Origin: Bacillota bacterium
Lineage (GTDB): Bacteria > Bacillota > Clostridia > Acetivibrionales > DTU013
NCBI GenBank assembly: GCA_023399355.1
Contig: JAEWQC010000135.1
Coordinates: 1-64,000, forward strand
Direction of reading: 5' to 3'
Length of the DNA stretch: 64,000 nt
How positions within the stretch are numbered: the first letter of the stretch is position 1; each line of letters opens with the position of its first letter. The notes under the pieces were generated by a model. That model was not told where the DNA came from, made no database searches, and saw nothing but the letters and a program-made list of their open reading frames with translations. The position numbers and the translations under genes were made by a program. Shown here in pieces: positions 9,024 to 17,544 of this stretch.

Positions 9024-10163
9024 TTATTCATACCTTCTTGCCAGTGCCTGTCTAATTATGGCATCCGGAACTGCCGTGAGCAATTTTCCCTTATTCATCA
9101 GGGGTTTCCCTATGCTCTCCAGCAATACCATGTGAATAACCCCCTCTTCACTATCAACATATCCTCGTTTGTTATCAAATTTCATAATCGACAAAATAGT
9201 ATCTGTTTGTATACTTCCAGTCATCTTTGTCGGGGCTCCCGCCTTTTCTAAAATGGCCTTATGGAGGTCCACCTCTTTTTCGGGCAAATACCCCAGCATA
9301 TTGGAAATCTCTGCTGCACACATCATCCCGATGCCTACTGCCTCGCCATGGGATATCCGGCCGGCATAAGCGAGTTCTATTGCATGTCCGATTGTATGTC
9401 CGTATTCCAGTATTAAGGCATCGTGTTTCTCAAAAGGGTCATTTTTCATCACAAGCATTTTAGCTTTGATGGACATATCAATAACATAGCGATAGTCTTC
9501 CGGCGAATAAACACCTTCCGCATTTAACATTTTATATAACGGTTCCGCAGTATCCGGTAAAATTGCGAGCGCATTTTTAATCACTTCACATAATCCGGAA
9601 ACGACTTCCTGTTTGGGTAGGGTTTTTAAAAAGTCTATGTCTGTGATCACCATTTCAGGCGTATAGAAAACACCTATCAAATTCTTTCCGCGACTTGAAT
9701 TTATCGCCTGTTTTAATGATAGCACAGAGTCGAGAACAGCCATGAGTGAAGTTGGAATATGTACAAATTTTATCCCGCGGAATAATAAAGCAGCTACCAT
9801 TCCGGACATATTCCCGCATATACCGCCGCCAAGTCCTATTATGCAGGTACGCCTTGTGGCTTTTAATGAAAGTACTTTTTCAAGCAATTCCCCTAAAGCT
9901 TGAGGGTTCTTGTGCTTTTCCGTACACTCAAGCATCAGCAGATCACATTTGAATTTCGTCTGTATCAGCTTTACCAACTTTTGCCCATACAGTTTGCCAA
10001 CATTTATATCACTAATGATGATAAATGAATCTATCTCCTTCAAGGAATACAACTGTTGAAGTCCACACTCCAAATCACCGCTGCACAAGTGGTATTTGAA
10101 GGCAATATCTCCGAATCTGATATCGTAAACAGTATCAATATGTTCCAATTCCCTAAGGTTCAT
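9024..10163 (-). CDS. btrC: 2-deoxy-scyllo-inosose synthase-like sugar-phosphate cyclase
   Basis: Predicted to cyclise glucose 6-phosphate to a carbocycle (2-deoxy-scyllo-inosose), the committed step of 2-deoxystreptamine-type aminocyclitols. It has 379 residues from the ATG at 10163 (GGGGGTG site); the frame is open to a TTG at 10202. It belongs to the dehydroquinate-synthase superfamily: NAD loop GLGGG at 111-115, metal ligands Glu193, His256 and His272. It departs from AroB and matches BtrC of butirosin synthesis, as I recall that sequence, at DSVLSLKQAIN (145-155), GKNLIG, EYGHTIGHAIELA (253-265) and DNKRGY (330-335). AroB would read DSSVGGKT. It is coupled to the BtrH-like gene upstream. 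Other cyclase subfamilies remain possible, but DOI synthase fits best. Confidence 0.85.
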   Translation of the reverse strand: MNLRELEHIDTVYDIRFGDIAFKYHLCSGDLECGLQQLYSLKEIDSFIIISDINVGKLYGQKLVKLIQTKFKCDLLMLECTEKHKNPQALGELLEKVLSLKATRRTCIIGLGGGICGNMSGMVAALLFRGIKFVHIPTSLMAVLDSVLSLKQAINSSRGKNLIGVFYTPEMVITDIDFLKTLPKQEVVSGLCEVIKNALAILPDTAEPLYKMLNAEGVYSPEDYRYVIDMSIKAKMLVMKNDPFEKHDALILEYGHTIGHAIELAYAGRISHGEAVGIGMMCAAEISNMLGYLPEKEVDLHKAILEKAGAPTKMTGSIQTDTILSIMKFDNKRGYVDSEEGVIHMVLLESIGKPLMNKGKLLTAVPDAIIRQALARRYE

Positions 10164-10198
10164 TAGGGACACCCCCGATCCTTTATCTTTATTAAAAA

Positions 10199-11170
10199 TC
10201 AAATCTTATCAAATAAAGAGAATAGTTCCTCATAAAACATACTTTCCTGTTTGAATAATTTATTCAGTCTAGGCAAAAACTCAGAATTGTCCTTCACTTT
10301 TCTGCGTTCATTTTTTATGATGGTTGCTTCAATGACCGCCCAATTTTTGATGATATCCTCCTGTAACGACTCCAAATTATATTCATCTCCCAATATGCTT
10401 TTAATCCTGTACAAATTGGACATGGAAGCAACTTTATTATTGAAGACCTCCACCGTGTTTATATCAAATTTGTCAATACTATCAGAAAGCAGACAAATAT
10501 CCTGTAAACTTTTTATGATTTCACTTCTATGCAGCTTCATATTCTTAATCAGACTATTTTTACAGGAAGGCGGGTCTTCATTTATTTTTTTATCCGGATT
10601 AATGTTTGATAATATCGTTAATGTTGGGATATTGGGTTTGTAATTGATGATACCCTCGTGGCATATGATCAGGTTTTGAAAACTTATTTCAGTCGTGTAG
10701 CAGAAATTATTTGTCGTACATCCAAATCCATTCACTTCAAAAACTTTAAAAATCTTTTTCTCAGAATCAAACCCGTATATTAATGCTATTTGATTATGAT
10801 GTTCTTTCTGAAAAAACAAATCATGATACCGGTGCTTGTAATAGAAGCCATCAACCGGCAGAACAACAACGTTTCCTTTTAATATGGTATCCATTACCCT
10901 GTCAACAATGTCCTCGAAGTAATCATATCGGATATCCAGTAAGATATTATTGTTTTCTGCCATTTCCGGGAACGGTATTTCCTGCAGCAGGTTCAATTTT
11001 AATGTCAAGCCCTCTGCAGTCGGTTCTATCCTGTAAGTGAAATGATCATTTGCAAAATAACTTAAAATGCTTCCATTCAGATACTTCACTGCAGCAAAAA
11101 AACATACGTAAAAGCAATTTGCGTAATATACTTCATTGTAAGGAATAATATTCAGTTCGCATTTTGCCAT
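10199..11170 (-). CDS. BtrH_N-like protein (putative acyltransferase), leftward copy
   Basis: A 323-residue protein with no signal peptide. Its first 160 residues have the pattern of the butirosin-H N-terminal, papain-like domain: Cys19 in an early helix, then a strand ending in VDGFYYKHRYH (106-116), two His at 124-125 and IYGFD (131-135). In butirosin synthesis BtrH moves an acyl group from a carrier protein to an aminoglycoside. The C-terminal half is helical and unassigned. The ATG at 11170 is preferred; the frame extends to a TTG at 11224. A second, divergent relative lies at 11607. Assignment rests on motif spacing only. Confidence 0.65.
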   Translation of the reverse strand: MAKCELNIIPYNEVYYANCFYVCFFAAVKYLNGSILSYFANDHFTYRIEPTAEGLTLKLNLLQEIPFPEMAENNNILLDIRYDYFEDIVDRVMDTILKGNVVVLPVDGFYYKHRYHDLFFQKEHHNQIALIYGFDSEKKIFKVFEVNGFGCTTNNFCYTTEISFQNLIICHEGIINYKPNIPTLTILSNINPDKKINEDPPSCKNSLIKNMKLHRSEIIKSLQDICLLSDSIDKFDINTVEVFNNKVASMSNLYRIKSILGDEYNLESLQEDIIKNWAVIEATIIKNERRKVKDNSEFLPRLNKLFKQESMFYEELFSLFDKI

Positions 11171-11274
11171 TAATATTTCTTGCCCCCCTTCAAAACTTTT
11201 TATATATATCCCTAATTTTTTCAATGCATAACCGCATCTATTCCTTTATATTACATTTTAGAGTTATATAGTCT

Positions 11275-11303
11275 ATTTTAGCTTTTTATTCTGTTTATGT
11301 CAA
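11275..11303 (-). promoter_or_regulatory. Sigma-A-type promoter for the leftward arm of the biosynthetic cluster
   Basis: On the minus strand TTGACA (11303-11298) is separated by exactly 17 bases from TAAAAT (11280-11275). It lies about 105 bases upstream of the BtrH-like start at 11170 and points leftward. Confidence 0.7.
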
Positions 11304-11508
11304 CATGGCCCTCGATAAATATTACATTTGTGCCATATAATTTGGCGGTATATGAAAAATGATGTCCGGTCTGCCATCTTTATAGTCCGACATTTTCCGG
11401 TTTAGTGAGGATGAACAGGAAAACAGGAAATTTTTTAATAATTTTTAAGCACAATAACGAAATTTGACATATTTATCTAATATTATTTAAAATTGGCATT
11501 TAAGGGAT

Positions 11509-11537
11509 TGACATGAATTTATGCGTATGTTAGTATA
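11509..11537 (+). promoter_or_regulatory. Sigma-A-type promoter for the rightward arm of the biosynthetic cluster
   Basis: TTGACA (11509-11514), a 17-base spacer and TAGTAT (11532-11537) form a near-consensus vegetative promoter about 70 bases upstream of the TTG start at 11607. It is back-to-back with the leftward promoter, 205 bases apart. Confidence 0.75.
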
Positions 11538-11540
11538 TCA

Positions 11541-11578
11541 ACTACGGAAATATATAGCAACTATAGAAAAATATACAT
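11541..11578 (+). repeat. Tandem 19-base direct repeat just downstream of the promoter
   Basis: AACTACGGAAATATATAGC (11541-11559) is followed at once by AACTATAGAAAAATATACA (11560-11578). About 14 of 19 positions agree. It sits at the expected transcription start, where an operator or start-site control element could lie. Confidence 0.35.
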
Positions 11579-11606
11579 ATAAAATCTTTCGGGAGGGGGA
11601 ATCATT

Positions 11607-12599
11607 TTGGATAAAATAGAGCTTCCAGTCACACAACCGCCTATTATATGCTATCTGCACCACGCATATGCGCTGGCAATCATCCTGTGCCATCCTCAGT
11701 TTGAGCCCTGGTTTTTCAGCAATTATATCCAGTTGCTTTATGACGGGAATGACAACAACAAATTCAACATATACTCCCCTTCGGATATTTTTATGGGAAC
11801 TCCCTTATTCAAAACTCAAAATAGCAATAAGTTCATTCTCTCGGCTTTGGACATCGATTACAAAACGTATATCAACAAGTTTATAAGCGAGGGTTATTAT
11901 TTCTGCACATTCGTAGAAGAATACCTTGTTCCGGGAAAAGCGGCTTACAAATCATACTCATTAAAACATGAATGCCTGTTCTACGGATATGACAATATTG
12001 AAAGGCGTTACAACATCATGGGTTTTGATAAAAGAAGAATCTTTCAAGGCTCCTATTTAAGCTATGAGGATTTTGATATTGCATTCAACAGCATCACTGA
12101 TAGCGAATTGATGCTGTTTATCCAGGTGAATTCAAACAAAAAGCCCGTCTTTGATGTTGAACTTGTCAAAATGCAGTTGAAGGATTATATCGAATCCGAA
12201 AACACCTCTCATTGCCTGAGAATAATTGACAGGGAATTTGGCAATAACACATGGGGATTGAAGGTATTTGAGCGGCTGAAAGAATACTTCAAATCTGTAA
12301 TGGATGGTGACGTGCAGCTTGAGACCCGCTATCTGCAAATTCTATGGGAGCATAAAAAATGCATGCTTAACAGGTTGAAGTATATGTATGAGAATGGATA
12401 TGTTAAGAATTCAATGCATTATGATTCCTATCGTACTGTCGAAAGAAATTTTCAGATTATTAGAAACTTGTCATTAAAATTTATCATGGATAAGGATAGA
12501 AATATTTTTATCAAGATCTTTCCCTTAATCGACAAAATAGTCCAGGACGAGTGTGATATACTCAAAAATGTTCTTTTAGACCTTAATTCATCCAATTAA
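11607..12599 (+). CDS. BtrH_N-like protein (putative acyltransferase), rightward copy
   Basis: A 330-residue cytoplasmic protein starting at a TTG 7 bases after GGGAGGGGG. It shares layout with the product of the gene at 10199: an early Cys15 in a helix (ICYLHHAYALAII), an acidic strand FCTFVEEYLVP (99-109), His121 and FYGYD (125-129), then a helical C-terminal half. Sequence identity between the two seems low, so they are probably two specialised members rather than a recent duplication. It opens the rightward operon that includes a carrier protein and an acyl ligase, which supports a carrier-to-acceptor acyl transfer role. Substrate is unknown. Confidence 0.62.
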   Translation: MDKIELPVTQPPIICYLHHAYALAIILCHPQFEPWFFSNYIQLLYDGNDNNKFNIYSPSDIFMGTPLFKTQNSNKFILSALDIDYKTYINKFISEGYYFCTFVEEYLVPGKAAYKSYSLKHECLFYGYDNIERRYNIMGFDKRRIFQGSYLSYEDFDIAFNSITDSELMLFIQVNSNKKPVFDVELVKMQLKDYIESENTSHCLRIIDREFGNNTWGLKVFERLKEYFKSVMDGDVQLETRYLQILWEHKKCMLNRLKYMYENGYVKNSMHYDSYRTVERNFQIIRNLSLKFIMDKDRNIFIKIFPLIDKIVQDECDILKNVLLDLNSSN

Positions 12600-12666
12600 G
12601 TATTTTTACTACATTTTTAACAGTTTTTAGCACCCTAAAAGTCACTAACATGTAAAGGGGAATCGC

Positions 12667-13965
12667 ATGGAAAAGATTTTACTGCCACATCAATATTACT
12701 ATCCTCATATGGATTTACTGAAAGACAAATCTTCCATTCATAAGGAAAAGGAATTCTTTGAATCCCTTGATGCGAATCAAACACCCAACGATGCGATGAT
12801 CTATGTCCACATCCCTTTTTGTGACTCGAAATGTGTTTTCTGCGGATTCGATAAAGTCTATGACAAGACTGAGATAGAATTCTATGCCGATATGTTGAAT
12901 AGAGAAATTGAATTATTCAGTACCAAACCATATGTTAAAAATCTAAAGATGAACGGGATTCATTTCGGTGGCGGAACACCAACCATTTTACCTGAGACGA
13001 TACTCGGCGGCATTATAGATAAAATCAGGAACAGTTTCAATATAACTGATGACGCAGTTCTGAACATCGAGGGATCTGCTACGACTTTATATAAAGACAG
13101 CATGATCGGACTCTTAAAAGAAAAAAGAGTTTCACGGGTAAGTGTGGGTGTTCAGACGTTTTATGAGAAGCTGAGAAGCGAATATAATTGCAAGGCATCG
13201 CTTGAGGAAGTCTACCGTACACTGAACAATCTGAAGGAGCAGGGGATAGTCACATATATCGACATCATGTACGGATATCCGGATTTCGGAATCGGAGACA
13301 TGCATGATATCGTGATTTCTGATTTGAAAAAGGCAGCGGAGCTGCAAGTGGAAGGAATAGATTTCGGACAGATTTATCCCTTCAGCAATCCAATGGAGAA
13401 AGTGATAAAGGAAAGAAATTTAAGCTTTCCGTCCGCCGCTTATATCGTTGACCTGATATCTGCTGCAACAAAATTGATGGAGTCTTCGGGTTATACGCAA
13501 AAAACCGCTTACGGCTTCACCAAAAAAGGAGAAATAATCATCGAGACCTCCTATTACGGCGGATGCAGGAAAGTCCCGGATTGCCTCGCCTTCGGATCCG
13601 GAGCTTTCGGTTTCCTGAACGGCTATAAATACAGGAATACCTCTTATAACAGTTACATCAACAGGAATGCATTATGTTTCTCTCAATTAAAAAGACTGTC
13701 CACTTTTGAACTTGAGAGGATGAATGTCGTCGGTTTTCCGAAACTTCTTATGCTGTCGCGCGACATGCTGTCCGGAGAACTTTCCGACGAATACGGGGAA
13801 AGACTTGCCAGGCTTATACAGGAAGGCCTGTTGGAGGAAACCTCATCAGGTTACAATCTGACCTCGAAAGGCAAATGCTTCATCGACGACATTTATTACT
13901 GCATGCTCGACGAGCAGGAAAAATCCATAGTTGACAAGCAGATAAAGGTTCTGAAACTTTGTTGA
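12667..13965 (+). CDS. HemN-like radical SAM enzyme
   Basis: A 432-residue radical S-adenosylmethionine protein. The Cys-x3-Cys-x2-Cys cluster motif is C52, C56, C59 within HIPFCDSKCVFCGF, the HemN/HemW form. GIHFGGGTPT follows, then RVSVGVQTF and a Y-x-D-x-MYGYP stretch, all typical of coproporphyrinogen-oxidase-like proteins. The C-terminus (LTSKGKCFIDDIY) resembles the winged region of HemN-like enzymes. Housekeeping HemN/HemW is unlikely given its place between a BtrH-like gene and a carrier protein. Relatives act as methyltransferases, cyclopropanases or dehydrogenases on natural products. Ribosome site AAGGGGAA. Confidence 0.88.
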   Translation: MEKILLPHQYYYPHMDLLKDKSSIHKEKEFFESLDANQTPNDAMIYVHIPFCDSKCVFCGFDKVYDKTEIEFYADMLNREIELFSTKPYVKNLKMNGIHFGGGTPTILPETILGGIIDKIRNSFNITDDAVLNIEGSATTLYKDSMIGLLKEKRVSRVSVGVQTFYEKLRSEYNCKASLEEVYRTLNNLKEQGIVTYIDIMYGYPDFGIGDMHDIVISDLKKAAELQVEGIDFGQIYPFSNPMEKVIKERNLSFPSAAYIVDLISAATKLMESSGYTQKTAYGFTKKGEIIIETSYYGGCRKVPDCLAFGSGAFGFLNGYKYRNTSYNSYINRNALCFSQLKRLSTFELERMNVVGFPKLLMLSRDMLSGELSDEYGERLARLIQEGLLEETSSGYNLTSKGKCFIDDIYYCMLDEQEKSIVDKQIKVLKLC

Positions 13966-14023
13966 GCGATTCATTCAAGAAATATTAATAAAAACCATCA
14001 TTAAAAAATAGAGGAGTGATAAT

Positions 14024-14284
14024 ATGACGGACACATTCAGAAAGCAAATTGAGGAACTGATCGTAGGAATAATGGCACCTCATGAAGAGAATGCCGTTAA
14101 GGATACAGCTGAGAACTATTTCGGGCAGTTTGATTCACTTAGGTTCATTGAATTGATTGTCGGCGTTGAAAACAATTTTGGTATAGCGCTCAGGGACGAT
14201 GATCTCATTATGGATGAGAACTCAACTCTGGACGATTTTGTCGGTAAAATAGAAAAATATCTGACCGAGCCGGTAAATGCCTGA
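14024..14284 (+). CDS. Acyl carrier protein
   Basis: An 86-residue carrier protein. The phosphopantetheine attachment Ser38 lies in FGQFDSLRFIELIVGVEN, the usual D-S-L followed by a helix of hydrophobic and acidic residues. FGIALRDDDL and a closing LDDFVGKIEKYL helix complete the four-helix fold. It has its own strong AGAGGAG site. With the adenylating ligase at 16208 it forms a loading pair; it is not near fatty-acid genes, so it is a dedicated carrier for this cluster. Confidence 0.92.
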   Translation: MTDTFRKQIEELIVGIMAPHEENAVKDTAENYFGQFDSLRFIELIVGVENNFGIALRDDDLIMDENSTLDDFVGKIEKYLTEPVNA

Positions 14285-14365
14285 GCTTACAAATGAATGT
14301 ATCCTCTTGAAGATCGGAATTGGAAATGCGGATATCCCGTACAATAAATAGAAAGGGAACAAAAT

Positions 14366-16171
14366 ATGAAAAAAGCTGGCAGCACAAAGTCCCTGCGAAA
14401 ATTACTGAAGCATGTAAAACACATCCGAAGACAGATCGTCCTCGCTTCAATATGCTCGGTGATGAATAAGATCTTCGATCTTGCCCCTCCGGTTCTGATC
14501 GGTATCACCATAGATTTGGTCGTATCAAAAGAAAATTCGTTTATTGCCGGTTTTGGAGTCAGGAACCTAACCTCACAGTTAATTGTCATATCCTGTCTTA
14601 CAGTTTTCATCTGGGGTATGGAATCCTTATTCCAATATGCCTGCAATGTGTTATGGAGAAATATTGCACAGACCTTCCAGCACAACCTTCGGATGGAGGC
14701 ATACACGCATGTCCAGAATCTGGACATCTCCTATTTCGAAGGCAGCAGGGTCGGCAATCTTGCAAATATCATCAATAACGATATCAACCAGCTTGAGGGC
14801 TTTCTGAACGACAATCTGCATCAGATCGTACAATTGGTCACTACCTTTGTTTTTATAGGTGGTTTCTTCTTTTTTACCGTACATAATGTGGCATGGCTGA
14901 TAATCATTCCCATGCCTTTTATCGTTATCGTTACCAACAAGTACCGGAAGATCATCGCTCCCAAATACACCAAGGTACGTGAAGATACTGCCATGCTTAA
15001 TTCGCAGCTGATGAATAATTTTGAAGGGATCTCTACCATCAAAAGCTTCGCGACGGAAAAATATGAAGAAGAAAGAATCCGGAATCTGAGCGATAATTAT
15101 CTGAAGTCCAACAGGAGAGCCATTAAATTCAACTCTGCACTCGAACCAATTGTCAGGATGGTCATCGTTCTGGGGTATGTAATGATTCTAATCATATGCG
15201 GAAAGCTCGCTCTCAGTGGAATTCTGAATATCGGCATCTTCAGTTCGCTTGTTTATTTGATTGAGCGGCTGCTGTGGCCTCTTGTCGGTGTCGGCTACCT
15301 TTTTGATTCCTATCAGAGGGCGCTCGCTTGTGTTAAGAGGGTATTGGAACTGTTTGAGTACAAGAGTAACATCGAAGACGGCGAGACAGAAATAGAGCCG
15401 GATACCTCCATTGGAAATATCGATTTTCAAAATGTGGTTTTCAATTATAACACCTCCTCCAAAGTTCTGAACAATATATCACTGAATATTCAAAAAGGTG
15501 AAACCATAGGTGTCGTAGGCTCAACAGGGTCGGGGAAAAGCACATTGCTGAAGTTGCTGCTCAGATTTTACAACCTGCAGGAAGGCAGCATCCTTCTGGA
15601 TGGGATAGACATCCGCAAATACCGGTTAAATGACCTGCGTACTGTAATGGCCTATGTCAGTCAGGATATCTTCATCTTTCACGGAACAATAAAGGCAAAT
15701 ATTGCTTACGGCAATCCTTTGAAAAGTGAGGATGAAATCATTGAGGCTGCAAAAATAGCAGAAGCGCATGATTTCATCCTGCAGCTGCCCAATGGGTACG
15801 ATACGCTGATCGGGGAAAAGGGGCAGACCCTATCCGGGGGACAAAGACAACGGCTCTCCATAGCAAGGGCTGTTTTGAAAAATTCCGCCATCATTCTGCT
15901 GGATGAAGCAACCTCTGCTCTTGATAATGAGACTGAAGCGGCTATACAAGTATCTCTGGAAAAAATCTGCCAAAACAGGACCTCTTTCATCGTAGCCCAT
16001 AGATTGTCCACAATACGAAATGCTGATCGGATCATTGTTATGGAAGACGGCGAAATAAGAGAGATGGGCACCCATGAAGAACTATTGGCCATAGATGGGA
16101 TATATGCCAGACAGTGGTGCATACAAACCGGAGAATATTTAAAACATCTGCCTGAACAAATGTGTGGTTGA
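14366..16171 (+). CDS. ABC exporter, fused membrane and ATPase domains
   Basis: A 601-residue half-transporter that would act as a homodimer in the membrane, exporting the cluster's product. Residues about 25-320 carry six membrane segments. The nucleotide-binding domain has Walker A VGSTGSGKST (about 384), Q-loop YVSQD, signature LSGGQRQR (about 488), Walker B IILLDEATSALD and the H-loop VAHRLST. No N-terminal C39 peptidase is present, so a leader-cleaving peptide exporter is unlikely. It is embedded between the carrier protein and the ligase. Confidence 0.93.
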   Translation: MKKAGSTKSLRKLLKHVKHIRRQIVLASICSVMNKIFDLAPPVLIGITIDLVVSKENSFIAGFGVRNLTSQLIVISCLTVFIWGMESLFQYACNVLWRNIAQTFQHNLRMEAYTHVQNLDISYFEGSRVGNLANIINNDINQLEGFLNDNLHQIVQLVTTFVFIGGFFFFTVHNVAWLIIIPMPFIVIVTNKYRKIIAPKYTKVREDTAMLNSQLMNNFEGISTIKSFATEKYEEERIRNLSDNYLKSNRRAIKFNSALEPIVRMVIVLGYVMILIICGKLALSGILNIGIFSSLVYLIERLLWPLVGVGYLFDSYQRALACVKRVLELFEYKSNIEDGETEIEPDTSIGNIDFQNVVFNYNTSSKVLNNISLNIQKGETIGVVGSTGSGKSTLLKLLLRFYNLQEGSILLDGIDIRKYRLNDLRTVMAYVSQDIFIFHGTIKANIAYGNPLKSEDEIIEAAKIAEAHDFILQLPNGYDTLIGEKGQTLSGGQRQRLSIARAVLKNSAIILLDEATSALDNETEAAIQVSLEKICQNRTSFIVAHRLSTIRNADRIIVMEDGEIREMGTHEELLAIDGIYARQWCIQTGEYLKHLPEQMCG

Positions 16172-16207
16172 ACATTAGAATCTTTTAGTTAAATCGGGGG
16201 TCTGGAT

Positions 16208-17521
16208 ATGAATTTCCAAGTTGGCTTAAAAAATGAAGAATTATCGTTTGATAGCCTGGGTTGCCATGTAGAAAAACTTATAAGTGAATTCAAGATAAAT
16301 AGAGCGGTTGCCGGAGATGTTATCCTATGTATGGCGGATTCGCATCTGGGAACATTGATTCAATGGATCTCCTGCCTTGAATCCGGTATCATCCCTTTAT
16401 TTGTTCCTCTTGATTATACAATAGAAAGAGTCCAATCCTTCAATAAAAGTATTTCCGTAAAGCTGGCTGTAAAAACAACAAAGCTCGACAGTCACTCGTT
16501 TCTGGAGATCTATCCCCGGACTGACACTGCACTTATGCATGATATTCCGGCAGGATCGGCAATTCATATCACTTCAGCTACTTCAGGAAGCCCGAAACTT
16601 GTCCTCAGAAAAAAGAAACAGCTTGATACGGAAGCAGCAAGATATTGCAAACACCTTTCGCTGACCAGAAACGATGTAATTTTACCAATAGTACCTTTGT
16701 ACCACTCTTTCGGATTTACATCCGCAATGCTGGCTTCTCTTAAAATTGGCGCCAAGCTGGTACTCCCAGAAATCATCCTGCCGAGGAATATCATTGAGTT
16801 GTGCAATGCTCACAGCGCCACCGTACTCCTTGGTGTACCCTATTTTTTCAGCAGGATGATCAGCGTTTCGGATAATTACAACCTCAAAACAAATATCCGG
16901 TATGTCCTATCCTCCGGCAGTCCTATGGAAGATGGGCTGCAGAAATCCTTTCATGAAAGGTTCGGTTTACATCTGCTTCAGCAATATGGCTCTACTGAGA
17001 CCGGCAGTCTTGCCGTCAGTGAACCCTGGGATGAATATAATGTCGTAGGATGCCCGATTGACGGAGTTAGATTCGATATTTCCGCTGATCGGGACGAAAA
17101 GCCATGGATTTATGTAACCTCTCCCGATACGATCGGGTCCTATATCAATGAAAACGGTGTTGTCGACTTGAGCTCGGTTCCCTACAAAATGGGTGACGTT
17201 GGTGAACTCAACGAGGAAGGCAAGCTTGTCATTCACGGTCGTGGAGACGACGTCCTCCTCCTTGCCGGGAAAAAGATTTCCAGAAAAAATGTGGTCGATA
17301 TAATCAAAAAAATCACCGAGGTAAAAGAAGCGGATGTATTTATTGATGAAACCAGCCATTTTAAAGAATTGTCCTGCGAATATACCGGAGAATCCAGCAT
17401 TCCTCCGGATACTTTCATTACCTGTTTAAAGGAACATTTACCGGATTACCAGATACCAAAAAGCTTTGTCAAAGTTCAGAATATCAGCCGGATAAACCGG
17501 ATGTCCTGGAAACAAAGATAA
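16208..17521 (+). CDS. Short acyl-AMP ligase (ANL family)
   Basis: A 437-residue adenylate-forming enzyme predicted to activate a carboxylic acid as acyl-AMP and load it on the nearby carrier protein or CoA. The phosphate loop reads TSATSGSPKLVL (about 118-130) in place of the more usual TSGTTGxPK. QYGSTETGSL (about 258) and GRGDDVLLLAGKKIS (about 344) are core motifs A5 and A8. The C-terminal NRMSWKQR supplies a plausible A10 lysine. It is roughly 80 residues shorter than typical acyl-CoA synthetases, mainly at the N-terminus. The acid substrate is not predictable by eye. Confidence 0.87.
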   Translation: MNFQVGLKNEELSFDSLGCHVEKLISEFKINRAVAGDVILCMADSHLGTLIQWISCLESGIIPLFVPLDYTIERVQSFNKSISVKLAVKTTKLDSHSFLEIYPRTDTALMHDIPAGSAIHITSATSGSPKLVLRKKKQLDTEAARYCKHLSLTRNDVILPIVPLYHSFGFTSAMLASLKIGAKLVLPEIILPRNIIELCNAHSATVLLGVPYFFSRMISVSDNYNLKTNIRYVLSSGSPMEDGLQKSFHERFGLHLLQQYGSTETGSLAVSEPWDEYNVVGCPIDGVRFDISADRDEKPWIYVTSPDTIGSYINENGVVDLSSVPYKMGDVGELNEEGKLVIHGRGDDVLLLAGKKISRKNVVDIIKKITEVKEADVFIDETSHFKELSCEYTGESSIPPDTFITCLKEHLPDYQIPKSFVKVQNISRINRMSWKQR

Positions 17522-17544
17522 ATATTAAAGGAAAGAGGTGTCTT

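Noticed and set aside
9024..10163. Housekeeping 3-dehydroquinate synthase (aroB)
   Set aside because: The DSVLSLKQ and DNKRGY motifs and the biosynthetic context fit DOI synthase; no other shikimate gene is nearby.
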